This document shows, one piece after another, positions 9,431-19,912 of a stretch of 64,000 bases of DNA. The position numbers and the translations under genes were made by a program. Source of the stretch: Rapana venosa (Eukaryota; Mollusca; Gastropoda; Neogastropoda; Muricidae). The stretch spans positions 21,489,056-21,553,055 of the forward strand of contig CM054167.1 of assembly GCA_028751875.1 (NCBI GenBank), read 5' to 3'. Within the stretch, counting starts at the first letter, position 1, and every line of letters begins with the position of its first letter. The notes under the pieces were generated by a model that did no database searches, was not told the DNA's origin, and saw nothing but the letters and a program-made list of their open reading frames with translations.

Positions 9431-12290
9431 GTGTCTTGAAGGCTTGTCACTTAAGTGTAAGAAATATAGAACAGAAGAGGAAAGTAAAACAGATTATGCC
9501 GACCCAATCTCTGACAACAGTTCATACATTAATGCTCCAATTTCAGTGGATGAAGTTAGAGATGCTTTATTGTCTCTCTCTAACAAAAAAACATCTGTCG
9601 GATTAGATGCAGTTTCTAATGATATGTTAAAACATCTACCAGCAAACTTCATTTTTCTACTTCATAAACTGTTCAATAAATGTTGGATTGAAGGTGTTAT
9701 GCCAGTAAGTTGGAAACAGTCCATTGTTGTTCCAATTCATAAACAGGGAAAGCCCACAACAGACAAATCTAGCTACAGACCAATTGCTTTGACCTCACAT
9801 ACATGCAAGTTGATGGAGAGAATTATTATTAAAAGGCTTATGTACTTCTGTGATAAAAATAAAATAATCCCAGTCAATCAAGCGGGTTTTCAAAAAGATA
9901 GATCTGCCATAGATAACTTGGTTAAGCTATCAACGCATATAAAAATTCAGTTTGCAAGAAGAAAAAACGTTCTTGCAACATTTTTTGATATAAAAAAGGC
10001 ATATGATCAAGTTTGGCATGTTAAGTTGCTACATAAACTTAAGAATCTGGGTTTTTCTGGGTATATATATCATTATATTAAAGGTTTTTTGACTAACAGA
10101 AGTATACAGGTTAGAGTAGCTAAATCATATTCAAGTTTTAGATCTCTTCATATGGGACTACCTCAAGGTTCTGTAATATCGCCTCTCTTATTTAATGTTT
10201 TGCTGCACGATCTCCCTATGAAATTGTCAAAGGAAGTCGTCTTAGTGCAATATGCAGATGATATATGCATGTGGATGAATGTTTCTATGAAACGAAACAC
10301 ACCAAAAAGATCGTTAAACTACATTAAAAAGGTATACCAGAACCAACTTAACAACATCAATAAATATATGCTCGAAAATGGATTTACTTTATCCACAGAA
10401 AAAACATACTCTGTGCTTTTTAACAATAGCAGTAATCCAGATGAGCTACCAGCATTTAGAATTGGGACCGACCTGATTGAGTATAAAGATACTGTAAAGT
10501 TCTTGGGTGTCATTCTCACTTCTAAGCTAACTTGGAATGCACATATTGAACACAATTTAACTAAAGCAAAGAAAGGCTTAAACTTTCTGAAGATGGTAAG
10601 TAAACAGTTCTGGGGCCAAGACACATTAAATCTGAAATATTTAGCTACTTCTCTTATTCGTTCAAAATTATCGTATGGCCAAGAGGTATTTTTCAGTGCT
10701 CCTAAGTATTTACTTAAAAAGTTACAAAGTATAGACTGCAAAGCATACAGGCTTGCTCTTGGTGTGCCTTATCACGCCTCAGCCCTGGGAACATATAACG
10801 AAGTCGGCATTTTGCCTTTAGATGATTACCGTGAACTAGCATGTGCTAAATATGTGCTTAAGAACAAAACAACTGAAAACTTTATTTCGGAAGAAATAGA
10901 ATTACAATCAGAATTAGATTTTCCTAAAAGAGCAAAATATATTTCCTCTCTAATGCCCATAAGTACATATGTGTCTGATCTGGTACAAAACTCTGAAGTT
11001 AATCAACACAGCATGGACACACGAGAAACAATCTTACCTTGCCCATCATGGGAGATGAATAAAGCACACTTTGACATAGAGGTGTCTAATGTAAATAAGA
11101 ATGACAATTTGAATATAATGGTTTCTGCTGTCCGATCCCACATTCATCATAAGTATTTTGACCATTTACAAATTTATACAGACGGATCACGTTTAGATAA
11201 TCAAGAAACAGGTTCTGCTTTTGTTATACCAGCGTTGAAAATTGAAAAATCATACTATGTTGGTAAATATCACTCGATATTTACAGCAGAACTAATAGCA
11301 ATATTAATGGGTCTTACTTATATTCTTGATTTGCCATTGTATATATTCCAAATCCTTCTTTGCGTTGATTCTAAGTCGGTATTGTATGCACTAAAATCCC
11401 CATGTTATAAGAAAATTTCGAAAATAATATTAGAAATTAAGCATATCATCCATCTCTTAACATTAAAGGGCATAAGTGTGAATTTTTGTTGGGTGCCTTC
11501 ACACACTGGATTCTTTCCAAATGAGTGGGCAGATAGAGCTGCAAAAAAAGGTGCAAAACATGGAAGGGATGCAATAGAATTGCATGTACCTTTATCCTTA
11601 AAAGAGGGGTACAGCTTACTAGAACAAAAATCATGGAGAAAGATCACCGAAACTAATCAGCAAAATGAGAGATTTTTAACTAGAACTGCAATTAATACCG
11701 ATAATTTAACAGTCGTGAACCATTCAAAAGCTTGTGTAAATGTTTTTATGTCAAGAAGAATTACTGCTTTATTTTATAGATTGAAACTAAATGCATTGAT
11801 AACCAAATTCAGCAAAAATGGTAAATGTCTATGTGGTGAGAATATCACCAATACTCATATACTTTTTGATTGCCAGAGTGTAAAACCTTTCATGCCCCAT
11901 TTTTCTGAAAATTCCCTTACCAGCATATTCAATAATTTAAAACTGGCATTTGAAATTGTGAAAGGACTATACCGCAGTCCCTTAGGACATTTGTTATAGT
12001 TGCATTAACGTTAATGACTTGTTCTTATGTTGTTGGTTTTTTTTATAATTCCTGTTGCATTGCCAAGTTTCTTTATATGATTTTTTGTAAAAGCATGGGT
12101 TTTGGGGGGTTTTGGTTGTATTTTTGGTTGTTTTTTTATTTTTTATTTATTTTAATTTTATTTATTTATTTTATTTTTTTATTTTATTTTTTTATTATTA
12201 TTTTTTTAAACAAGACATCTACCCCTCCATTTGTACCCCCTCGTCTAATATCACTAGAAGTGAACAGACGTAAAATTGAAGTCAACAACA
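9431..12290 (+). mobile_element. RT/RNase H non-LTR retrotransposon (I-group, Nimb-like), copy 1, 5'-truncated
   Basis: The element is 2.86 kb and carries a long open RT plus RNase H frame, a 290-bp T-rich 3' UTR and a (CAA)n end. It is flanked by an about 45-bp duplication containing ACACATACAACAGAAACACA (9387 and 12293), a target-site duplication that includes part of an (AC)n microsatellite. No endonuclease or ORF1 precedes the RT, so it is 5' truncated. Having RNase H after RT in a single ORF places it in the I group of LINEs. It lies in the first coding intron of the CRD gene, on the opposite strand. Confidence 0.92.
9432..11999 (+). CDS. Reverse transcriptase-RNase H polyprotein fragment of the LINE
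   Basis: About 855 codons are open without a stop. RT motifs in order: TFFDIKKAYDQVW (motif A aspartate), GLPQGSVISPLLFNVLLHDL (motif B), VQYADDICMW (catalytic YADD). RNase H motifs follow: IYTDGSRL (first Asp), FTAELIAI (Glu), CVDSKSVLYAL (second Asp), WVPSHTGFFPNEWADRAA (His and final Asp). A Cys-rich C-terminus (CLCGENITNTHILFDC) follows, as in related LINEs. The apparent codons before 9432 are microsatellite read-through, not element sequence. An intact frame and a near-identical second copy suggest recent activity of the family. Confidence 0.93.
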   Translation, partial: CLEGLSLKCKKYRTEEESKTDYADPISDNSSYINAPISVDEVRDALLSLSNKKTSVGLDAVSNDMLKHLPANFIFLLHKLFNKCWIEGVMPVSWKQSIVVPIHKQGKPTTDKSSYRPIALTSHTCKLMERIIIKRLMYFCDKNKIIPVNQAGFQKDRSAIDNLVKLSTHIKIQFARRKNVLATFFDIKKAYDQVWHVKLLHKLKNLGFSGYIYHYIKGFLTNRSIQVRVAKSYSSFRSLHMGLPQGSVISPLLFNVLLHDLPMKLSKEVVLVQYADDICMWMNVSMKRNTPKRSLNYIKKVYQNQLNNINKYMLENGFTLSTEKTYSVLFNNSSNPDELPAFRIGTDLIEYKDTVKFLGVILTSKLTWNAHIEHNLTKAKKGLNFLKMVSKQFWGQDTLNLKYLATSLIRSKLSYGQEVFFSAPKYLLKKLQSIDCKAYRLALGVPYHASALGTYNEVGILPLDDYRELACAKYVLKNKTTENFISEEIELQSELDFPKRAKYISSLMPISTYVSDLVQNSEVNQHSMDTRETILPCPSWEMNKAHFDIEVSNVNKNDNLNIMVSAVRSHIHHKYFDHLQIYTDGSRLDNQETGSAFVIPALKIEKSYYVGKYHSIFTAELIAILMGLTYILDLPLYIFQILLCVDSKSVLYALKSPCYKKISKIILEIKHIIHLLTLKGISVNFCWVPSHTGFFPNEWADRAAKKGAKHGRDAIELHVPLSLKEGYSLLEQKSWRKITETNQQNERFLTRTAINTDNLTVVNHSKACVNVFMSRRITALFYRLKLNALITKFSKNGKCLCGENITNTHILFDCQSVKPFMPHFSENSLTSIFNNLKLAFEIVKGLYRSPLGHLL

Positions 12291-12492
12291 ACACACATAC
12301 AACAGAAACACACACACACACACGTGCACACACACACACACACACACACTCACACATGTGCACATTCACATACAAGTTACACACACACACAAACACAAAC
12401 AAAACACATACACACCACACCACAACACACACACAACACAACACCCACACCACACCACACCACACCACACCACACCACACCACACCACACCA

Positions 12493-12556
<64 letters not shown>
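12291..12556. repeat. 3' copy of the target-site duplication running into (AC)n / (CCACA)n
   Basis: After the LINE's (CAA)n end the duplicated target sequence resumes, followed by AC repeats, a CCACA pentamer block (about 12417-12495) and a pure AC run to about 12556. Long HTHT/VCVC frames across it are repeat artefacts. Confidence 0.85.
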
Positions 12557-12558
<2 letters not shown>

Positions 12559-14107
12559 TAACCCTAACACAGAGTCAGTAATTGTATTAAAGAAACTTCT
12601 CCAAAAAGTAACTTTTATGAGATGGTTATACTACCTGTAAAATAACAAACAAAGGAAAAAGAAAAGCCCCCCCAAAAAACCCCCACCAAAACAACAACAA
12701 CCCCCCCCTCCCTTCCACCTATTCAACACATGTGGGATCACTCCAAAAGCTCTAATTTTGCATGAGGCGTTTAGGTACGCACTATGCTTTAGTTTCAAAA
12801 TTAATCAATCAGAGAACTCTTAAGTAATACTGTCAGTTTTTGTTTCTATAAAGCATTTCTAAATTAATCAGATTTCATAGCTGAAATAATGAACTTTATG
12901 AAAGACAGCCAATGGAGGTAAAAGTAAGTGTATAATTTTGGACTAGTAAGACAGTAGTATACATGTATCATGTATATATTATGTAAATCCCCACCCAGTG
13001 TTGAAGTGTAGACAATTTCAGGGAAACTATTTGACAGGAATAACATTACTTTTGTTGGAATTAAGAAGTCTTGATGACATATGGTACACATGGCCAGGTT
13101 AAAACTTAAAGCTGTGTCAGTCATTGATGTAAGCTATATATGTGTGCCAAGGCCTATTGTATTTAACATGTTGAACATTTGTGCTTTAAAATGTGATGTT
13201 GAGATTGTCATCAGCCACGACAAGCTCTTAGTTAACAGTATAATTTGCGCTGCCCTTCATAGGAGGAACAATACTGTGAAGTTGAGTATCGCTGCTTAAA
13301 AGGTATAGTACTTGACTAATCAATGTGAATGGGGAGGATAGCCTAGTGGTTAGAGAGTTGTGCTTGTGATCTGGCGTTGGTGGCCTGAGTTTGAGCCACC
13401 ACTGAGGCACCTGTTCAAGGGGATTTTTCTTCTCTGGAGTTAACATTTGTACAGACTCCACTCCTCCGAAAGTCCTTCAGATGTGACTATAAACCGAGGT
13501 CCCATAGGTAAAAATTCAGACTTCATCTTGCACACACTTTGGGGGCCTGTTCCACCTTTCAGAGGAGTAGGCTATTGGGTGCGGGTAAGAATGGATGACA
13601 TAAATAAAAACGTATGCATATATGGGTGTTGTGCTTAGATATCTCTTTATGTAAGGAAGTAGCTGCCTTCATGCTGGGCAAAAGGCGGTAGCATATGCAA
13701 TAATATCATCATTGGTGAATCTTGGAACCTTAGCGGAGGAACCAAACAACAACAAAAAAAGAAAAAAAAAAAAAAAAGAAAAAAGGTGAGGAAGTAAACT
13801 GATAGCCCATCATGAACATGACATAGCAGAACTTGCAGCGCTCAACAAAAGAATTTCTCCCTGGCAGCATTTTCATTAAAAAAATAACTCATCTGACAGG
13901 GAAAACACACACTGTATGTAGATGGAAAGAACACTAACCCCAAACCATGTAGCGCACAACATGCTGATATGCTTTCCCTGAGGAAAGTGTGTGTGTGTGT
14001 GAAGGCAGGATTTTAAAAAGCAAGCTTGTAAGCTTACTCTTTTACCCTCAATAAAGATCACTTTGATTTGACTTGACTTGAGGAGGGCGGCTTGAATTTC
14101 ACACAGA
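12557..14107. other. Intron stretch with SINE and no gene
   Basis: AT-rich unique-looking sequence (12560-13330), the complete type 2 SINE (13331-13790), then unclassified sequence with (TTGACTTGAC)-like ends near 14060-14087. Nothing coding seen. Confidence 0.5.
13331..13790 (+). mobile_element. tRNA-derived SINE, type 2 (CTAGTGGTTAGAG head, hairpin tail), complete
   Basis: Head GGATAGCCTAGTGGTTAGAG with an A-box-like segment and TTTGAGCCACC as a decayed B box. The central block is CAGACTCCACTCCTCCGAAA, then ATAAACCGAGGTCC. The tail block has TAGCTGCCTTCATG, GCATATGCAA, TTGGTGAATCTTGGA and a (A)n/(AAAG)n end. It serves as the reference copy for the many fragments listed below. Confidence 0.85.
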
Positions 14108-14338
14108 GAAAAACCCCTCTGATTGTTAATTAATGCTATTGATTGAAAAAACAAACAAACAAAAAAACCCCCCAACAACCCATAAATAAATGAAACATAA
14201 TGAATTATTCCCCCCAAACCATGAAAAAACCCTCTGATTGTTAATTAATGCTATTGATTGAAAAAAACAAAACAACCCCCCCACCCCACCCCCCAACAAC
14301 CCATAAATAAATGAAATATAATGAATTATTCCCCCCAA
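14108..14338. repeat. About 115-bp tandem duplication
   Basis: Two units sharing CTCTGATTGTTAATTAATGC and CCATAAATAAATGAAA(C/T)AT, each with a variable A/C-run. It ends at the type 3 SINE head. Confidence 0.88.
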
Positions 14339-14474
14339 ATGGATCGGTGGTCTAGAGGTAACGCGCCTGTCTAGAATGCGAAAAGTCCGGGTCGGGTGTG
14401 TGCGTGGTTCGTATCCCATTTGGGCCCGAAAATTTCCCCCATCCATGAGACCATGAGTGGTGGTCAGGGTGCTA

Positions 14475-14505
<31 letters not shown>

Positions 14506-14740
14506 CGTGTGTTACACACAATTTTCAGCGCACGTCAAAGAACTCACGGCAAAAAGAGAGTTGTCCCTGGCAAAATTCTTAGAAAAAAGCCACTCTGATA
14601 GGGAAACAAATACAGTTGCAGACCAAAAAAAAAAAAAAAAAAAAAAAAGGGTGGCTGCTGCTCTTGTGGCGTTGACGCGCTCTCCCCCCGGGAGAGAGCA
14701 GCCCGAATTTAACGCAGAGAAATCTGACGTGACATAAAGT
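14338..14740 (+). mobile_element. tRNA-derived SINE type 3 (GGATCGGTGGTCTAGAGG head) with deeply conserved central domain
   Basis: Head GGATCGGTGGTCTAGAGGTA with a following GTGGTTCGTATCCC box-B-like block; centre CTTTCGGATGAGACGATAAA; 3' part GTTGTCCCTGGCAAAATTCT, an A-run, GCTCTCCCCCCGGGAGAGCA and AATCTGACGTG; (AAAAT)n tail. The 3' half resembles a SINE domain known from many metazoans (Nin-DC/MetaSINE type; from memory, not searched). Confidence 0.85.
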
Positions 14741-14772
14741 GGTATAAAATAAAATAAAATAAAAATAAACCA

Positions 14773-15040
14773 TTGTAAGTAATAAAAAAAAAAGACAACA
14801 ACACCAACCCAACTCCCCCTTCCCCTTACCTGCAAGAGTGGCACAGTCCATCTCCTGGATCCACAGTAAATAAATAAAAAAAGACAACAACAACACCAAC
14901 CCAACAAACAACCCAACACCAACCCAACAAACAACCCAACAACAACAACCCAACATCCATCCCCCTCCCCCCCACCTCCCCAGACCCCCACCCAACCAAC
15001 CTACCTGGGAGAGTGGCACAGTCCATCTCCGGTCCACAGC
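14773..15040 (-). repeat. Tandem duplication containing the CRD exon 1 splice donor
   Basis: GAGTGGCACAGTCCATCTCC occurs at 14837 and 15011 (175 bp apart). In minus sense the extra copy reads GAGATGGACTGTGCCACTCT then TGCAG|GTAAGG, a second good donor after a copy of the exon end. The spacer is made of ACAACAACACCAACCCAACA variants. Confidence 0.85.
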
Positions 15041-15432
15041 AGGCCGTGCGCTCCACCACGCGGCGCAGCCGACCTGGCCTTGGTGCAGGCTTGCGGCAGG
15101 GGTCCGTCTCAGCGGCCCGGGTCAGCGGGCAGTAAGGCGCAGAGAAGGCGCGGAGGTTTCGGAGCAGCCGCGTCCAGAAGGGCCACCAGGGCTGCGGCCA
15201 GTACACCGCCGCTGGCTGCGTGTGAAGCGTTGGCAGGCGGTGTGGTTGAGCCCACCAGGCCCCGGCACATGGGCACCAGCACCTCCTCGCACTCCAGCGT
15301 GGTGGAGTTGACCATCTCCTCCTCCTCCTGCCCCGCGCCGCCCAGGGCCCGCAGGGTCAGCAGGGTCAGGGTCGCCCAGCCCAGCCAGGGGTCATCTGGC
15401 CCGGGAGGTGACCCCGGTTTGGGTGCGGTCAT
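15005..15432 (-). CDS. Exon 1 of tandem-CRD protein: start codon, signal peptide, first CRD-like region (frame break)
   Basis: The ATG at 15432-15430 sits in a strong context (GTCACCATGA). The start frame gives a proline-rich head, a hydrophobic core (WLGWATLTLLTLRALGGAG) that looks like a signal peptide, an acidic stretch (QEEEEM), then ECEEVLVPMCRGL, which matches the first two CRD cysteines. This frame runs to a stop near 15109. The second half of the CRD is in another frame: RAFSAPYCPL, DPCRK and MDCATLPG correspond to the later CRD cysteines and the LDCxxLP motif. That second frame ends in phase 1 at the donor (CCCAG|GTAGGT, exon end 15005), which fits exon 2. The net effect is one extra base in the exon. 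GC content is high compared with the surrounding introns. The CRD1 assignment is weaker than CRD2. Confidence 0.65.
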
Positions 15433-16185
15433 GGTGACGGTTGTGGGTCGTGTGGTTGGTTGGGGGGTCGGTGGGTCCTGGTGTTCTGTTGTGTGGAGGA
15501 GGCTAGCTCTGAAAGATATCAGGAGGTGGTGAGGTTTGTTTTTTTTGGCAGATTCTGTGAGTGGGTTGGTCTAGACTATTTTCAGTTACTTAGCAGTTGT
15601 GTCCCCTGAAGAGAGGATGTGGCTGTCTCATGGTGGGTAAAAAACAAATCTTCTACCGTTGGTGTAACCCTCAAGCCTGCTGAACGTTAAAAAAAAAAGA
15701 AGTTATAAAAAGCTCCCCAAGTTAGTTATATTTAGAACAGTTCTGTCCCTTTTTCACAACACCCCACCCACTCCCCACCCACCCACCCATTGTTACCACT
15801 AAGAAAAGCAAGCAGCACCACATCACAAACAAAGTTTTTTGAACAAACAAGCGAATTTATATATAAATAATACCTTGAGTAAAAACCCCAAATGTATACT
15901 GTTACTTCACTTTAACACTTCTGTTTCTGCCATCAGAAGAAGAAAAAAAACAACAACAACCCAGCACAACAACAGGCAGTCAACTTGACTGCTGCTATGT
16001 CAATTCCCCCCCCCCCCCCCCCCCTTCCCTCTCCACACACACACCTTCATTTCTTGGCTAGATGTATGAAGTAGTTGTTGAAAACAAGCCAGTACTTGCC
16101 TACCTACCTACCTTGCTCTGAACACTCTCTAAGGAGCCTCTGAAAACGAATCTCAAACGTGTAACTATGATAAACTCTTCTCTCT

Positions 16186-16219
<34 letters not shown>

Positions 16220-16719
16220 CATCTCTCAATCTCCACTCTCTCTCTCTCCTCTCTCTCTCTCTCAACAACCACACACACACACACACACATCATTTATAAT
16301 GTGTTGCCAAGTATGAGCCAGAACTTCTTACCAAACACCCCTCCCCCCCCACCCCTCAACAGAAACCAAACCAAAACAAAAAAAGAAAAAAGAAAAAGAA
16401 CCCATTTACTGTGAGAGAAAGGTTTTCAACACTTACAGGCAGTGTTTGATTCAGGGAATTTAGCATGAACTTGGTAGTGGTGGTGGTAGTGGTTGTTGCC
16501 AGAACATAGAGCAAGTTATCTGGTCTTATCAGACACTCCATAGCAGAGGAGGGGGTGGGTGGGGGATAGGGGTGGGGGGCTGTAGTAGGGAGGGAAGGCA
16601 AGGGAAGGGAAGGTAAGAGAGAGTGTGTGTGTGCGTGTGTGTGTGTGTGTGTGTGTTGGTGAAGGAAGAAATAAAGGACAGACCTGTTATGTATGGTGTC
16701 AAATCTCAATGGTGTGTGT

Positions 16720-16733
16720 GTGTGTACGTGTGC

Positions 16734-16779
<46 letters not shown>

Positions 16780-17130
16780 ACTAAAACTGAGAGGGATGTG
16801 TGTGTGTGTGTGTGTATGTGTGTGTGTGTGTGTGGTGTGAGTGTGAGTGTGTGTATATGTGTGTGTGCGCGCGCGCGCGCGCGCGCGCGCGCGTGCGTGC
16901 GTGCGTGCGTGCGTGCTGCGTGGTGCGTGCGTGTGTGTGTTGTGTGTGTGTGTGTGAGTACTTAGACTAGAGAGATGGTGTGTGTTTATGTGTGTTGTGT
17001 GTGTGTATGTGTGTGCGGTGTGGTGTGTGTGAGTGGTGTGAGTGTGAGTGGTGTGTGTGTTACAGGTACTAAAACTAGGGGAAATGGTGTGTGTGTGTAT
17101 GTGTGTATTGTGAGTGTGAGAGTTGTGTGA
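16720..17130. repeat. (GT)n with long (CG)n blocks
   Basis: (CG)n at 16732-16748 and (GC)n at 16866-16894, each followed by GTGC/GT repeats. Alternating purine-pyrimidine over more than 200 bp. Confidence 0.92.
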
Positions 17131-17138
17131 GTGTGTGT

Positions 17139-17197
<59 letters not shown>

Positions 17198-17369
17198 AGC
17201 GCCAAGGACATGGCAATCACAAAGGTTTATGTGATCAGCAAGATGCCTATTCACAAGAGGACAGTGGGAGGGGGGCTGGGGACAAAACACATTGCCACAT
17301 ACTGAAAACTTGACTAAATTCAGCCCAGATAGTCATCTTGTCATGGATTCCATAACAGGGGCGGGGAGC

Positions 17370-17371
<2 letters not shown>

Positions 17372-17432
<61 letters not shown>
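17372..17432. repeat. (GA)n microsatellite
   Basis: Pure AG run of about 60 bp; a shorter one lies at 17142-17196. Confidence 0.93.
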
Positions 17433-17435
<3 letters not shown>

Positions 17436-17571
17436 ACATTGTGTGTGTGTAGAGAGAGTTCTTTCTGTGCTTCCCCCTGTAACTCTCATTACCCAATTGT
17501 TTTGTGGTCTTTCTCTCCTCCTCCCCCTCCCAGTATCTGTCATTCTCTGTTTTCTCACTTTCTCTGTCCCA

Positions 17572-17574
<3 letters not shown>

Positions 17575-17602
<28 letters not shown>

Positions 17603-17875
17603 ATGTCTCCCTTTGATCTCATGGTCTCTAGATCTATAGATATCTCATTATCGGGTCTATGTCTATTTCAGTACCTGACTGGGCCTGTCAGCGTGTCTGT
17701 CTGTCTGTCTGTCTGTCTCTCTGTCTTTCATGTCTCCCTTTAATCTCATGGTCTCTAGATCTCTAGATTACTCATTATCGGGTCTATGCCTATTTCAGTA
17801 CCTGATTGGGCCTGTCAGCGTGTCTGTCTGTCTGTCTGCCTGTCTGTCCGCCTGTCTGTCCGAGTGTCTTCTTGT
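17575..17875. repeat. (CTGT)n with a 128-bp higher-order duplication
   Basis: CATGTCTCCCTTTGATCTCA to GGGCCTGTCAGCG (17602-17690) is repeated at 17729-17820, separated by (CTGT)n. Confidence 0.88.
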
Positions 17876-17897
17876 GTCTGTCTGGTCCTGTGTGTGT

Positions 17898-17945
<48 letters not shown>

Positions 17946-19440
17946 GAAGTCGAAGTCAAGTCAAACTTTGTTTTCAGATGGTACATTGAATAAGCAGTGC
18001 ATTTGCTTTTGTTGTGTGTGTGTGTGTGTGTTGTGTGTGTGTGTGTGTGTGTCTTTTTCTGTATGTCTGTCTGCCTGTTTTGAGTGTCTTGTAGTGTCTG
18101 TCTCAGTGTCTGGTCCTGTGTGTGTGTGTGTGTGTGTGTGTGGTGGTGTGTGTCTTTTTCTGTCTCTGTGTCTTTTTCTGTTTGTCTCTGTCTGTCTCTC
18201 TATCTAGTATCTCTCTCTCTCTCTTTCTGTCCTCTGCCTGTCTGTCTGCTTACCTGCCTGCCTGCCTGTCTGTCTGTCTTTTTCTCTCTCTCCCTCGTTC
18301 CCCTCGCTCCCTCCATCTCCCCCCCCCCCCCTTCTCTCTCCCTCCCTCCCTCCCCTATCTCTCCCTCCCTCCTCCCCTCTCTCTGTAGAGATAGAAGGCA
18401 GTTGTGGTTGTGAAGGATGAAGACCAGACAGGGTATTGACAGCTGCTAGCCAGCCGTGTGTGTACAGACAGACAGGCCATTGACTGCTCTGCTGGGGTAT
18501 GCACGCACACATACGCACACACGCACGTGCACACTACAACACATGATACAACACCCTGCATACACACACACACACATTACACCATACCACAGCAGCAACA
18601 TAAAGTTACTGCTAACATCACTGGTATAACGTTCTTCATAATGAATAAAGCTATAGATAGCACACACATTTGCATACAGCTAACACAACCATGCCTGCTG
18701 CGCTACATTGCATAGCATACCTACTATATACACCCATCCATCAACTATAGTGCGCGTAAATAATTTACAGGTGTAATATAATTTATACTGTGTTCCGATA
18801 TAAAAAAAGCAGTGTTAAATGACCAAAAAATTTGTAAATAATATAAATATCTATTTAATATCAAGGATATATGATACAAAAGCACTTACGTGCTTGTATA
18901 CAGCACACCCCCCACGGGAAAGACGATGCTGAGCAATTCGTCACGTTCACGCACGAAACACCACACAAACACTAACAACCATTCTACACACACAGCAACA
19001 CACAGTTTAACAGATGCGCAATAATTGTGTTCTGGTCTTCTTCATCAAATAGAAGCGACAGCACTCTTGGCTGCTAGACGAAAATGCCTTCCTCTCAAAC
19101 CCCTGCAGTCAGGCCCATCCCATCAGTAGCCGGAGAGAATTGTTACAATAAAGTACTCGGGGGGGGGGGGGGGGGGGGGGGGACAAGGGAGGTGGACAGG
19201 AGGAGGAGAAAAGGAACAAGGCAGACACAAAAGAGGATAGAAAAGAAGGAATTCTAGCACAGAATTTCCAGAAGTGGAGACGCTGTTTATACCACCACCC
19301 CAGGGCAGGGGGGTGGGGGAATCGGCGGGAAGGGAGGGGGGGGGGGGGAAGGAGTTTGGGGAGGGGAAACTTTTGGCGTAATGATAGGTAGACAGCAATT
19401 CCATCAAGAAGGATCCTGTATCTGTCTAATCTCTTATCCA

Positions 19441-19912
19441 TGTCCTTCTGGGTGACCCCTAGGGTGCTTAGCAGGATTCTGGTGTGACCCCAGGTTTACT
19501 TTAGAAGTATCGGGTGTCTACCGGTGCTTCAAGCAGTTGGGTGACCCCCAGTTTGCTTTACAGGTTCTGGGTGACCCCCAGGGTTGCTTAGGGTTCTGGG
19601 TGCCCATGGGTTGCTGTAGCAGGTTCTGGGTGAACCCCCAGTGTGCTGTGCAGGTTCTGGGTGACCCCCAGGGTGCTGAGCAGGTTCTGGGTGACCCCCA
19701 GGGTTGCTTGTAGCAGTTCTGGGTGACCCCCAGGTTTGCAGTCTTGCAGGTTGTGGGTGACCCCCAGGTGCTTAGCAGGTTGTGGGTGACCCCCCAAGGG
19801 TGCTTTAGCAGGTTTGGTGACCCCCAGGGTGACTTTGCAGAGGTTCTCTGGGTGGTACCCCCAGGGTGCTAATGACAGGTTCTGGGATGACCCCAGTGGT
19901 GCGTGAGCAGGT
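19441..19912. repeat. Minisatellite, about 35-40 bp unit (GGGTGACCCCCAGGGTGCTT)
   Basis: About 12-13 units of GTTCTGGGTGACCCCCAGGG and TGCTTAGCAG with many small indels and substitutions. A single related unit occurs at 48102-48120 and 32068-32090. Confidence 0.92.

Larger units (their letters stand above)
3617..15432 (-). other. Gene span: secreted tandem Frizzled-CRD protein (3 coding exons)
   Basis: Three coding exons (15432-15005, 8063-7915, 3943-3617) join with canonical GT..AG introns and matching phases (phase 1, then phase 0). The product is about 300 residues: signal peptide, CRD-like region, basic linker, complete ten-cysteine Frizzled CRD, stop. No transmembrane segment, netrin-like, kringle or protease domain follows. 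Frizzled CRDs bind Wnt lipid or similar ligands, so a secreted Wnt-pathway modulator is the natural inference. The gene could instead be a derived relative of SFRP or of corin-type tandem CRDs. Exon lengths sum to 904, one more than a multiple of three, because exon 1 contains a frame break (sequence error, allele or pseudogenisation). Confidence 0.75.

Noticed and set aside
12276..12581. Long His-Thr / Val-Cys frames over AC/GT repeats (also near 5900-6330, 16625-17220, 24360-24620, 35680-36200, 37480-37840, 39560-40080)
   Set aside because: They are microsatellite read-through in several frames on both strands with no splice or codon structure; not proteins.
14396..14737. Open frame with RDETINRGPVCYTQ
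   Set aside because: It is translation of the SINE type 3 centre; the same residues appear wherever that SINE centre lies in an open frame (for example 33300-33365).
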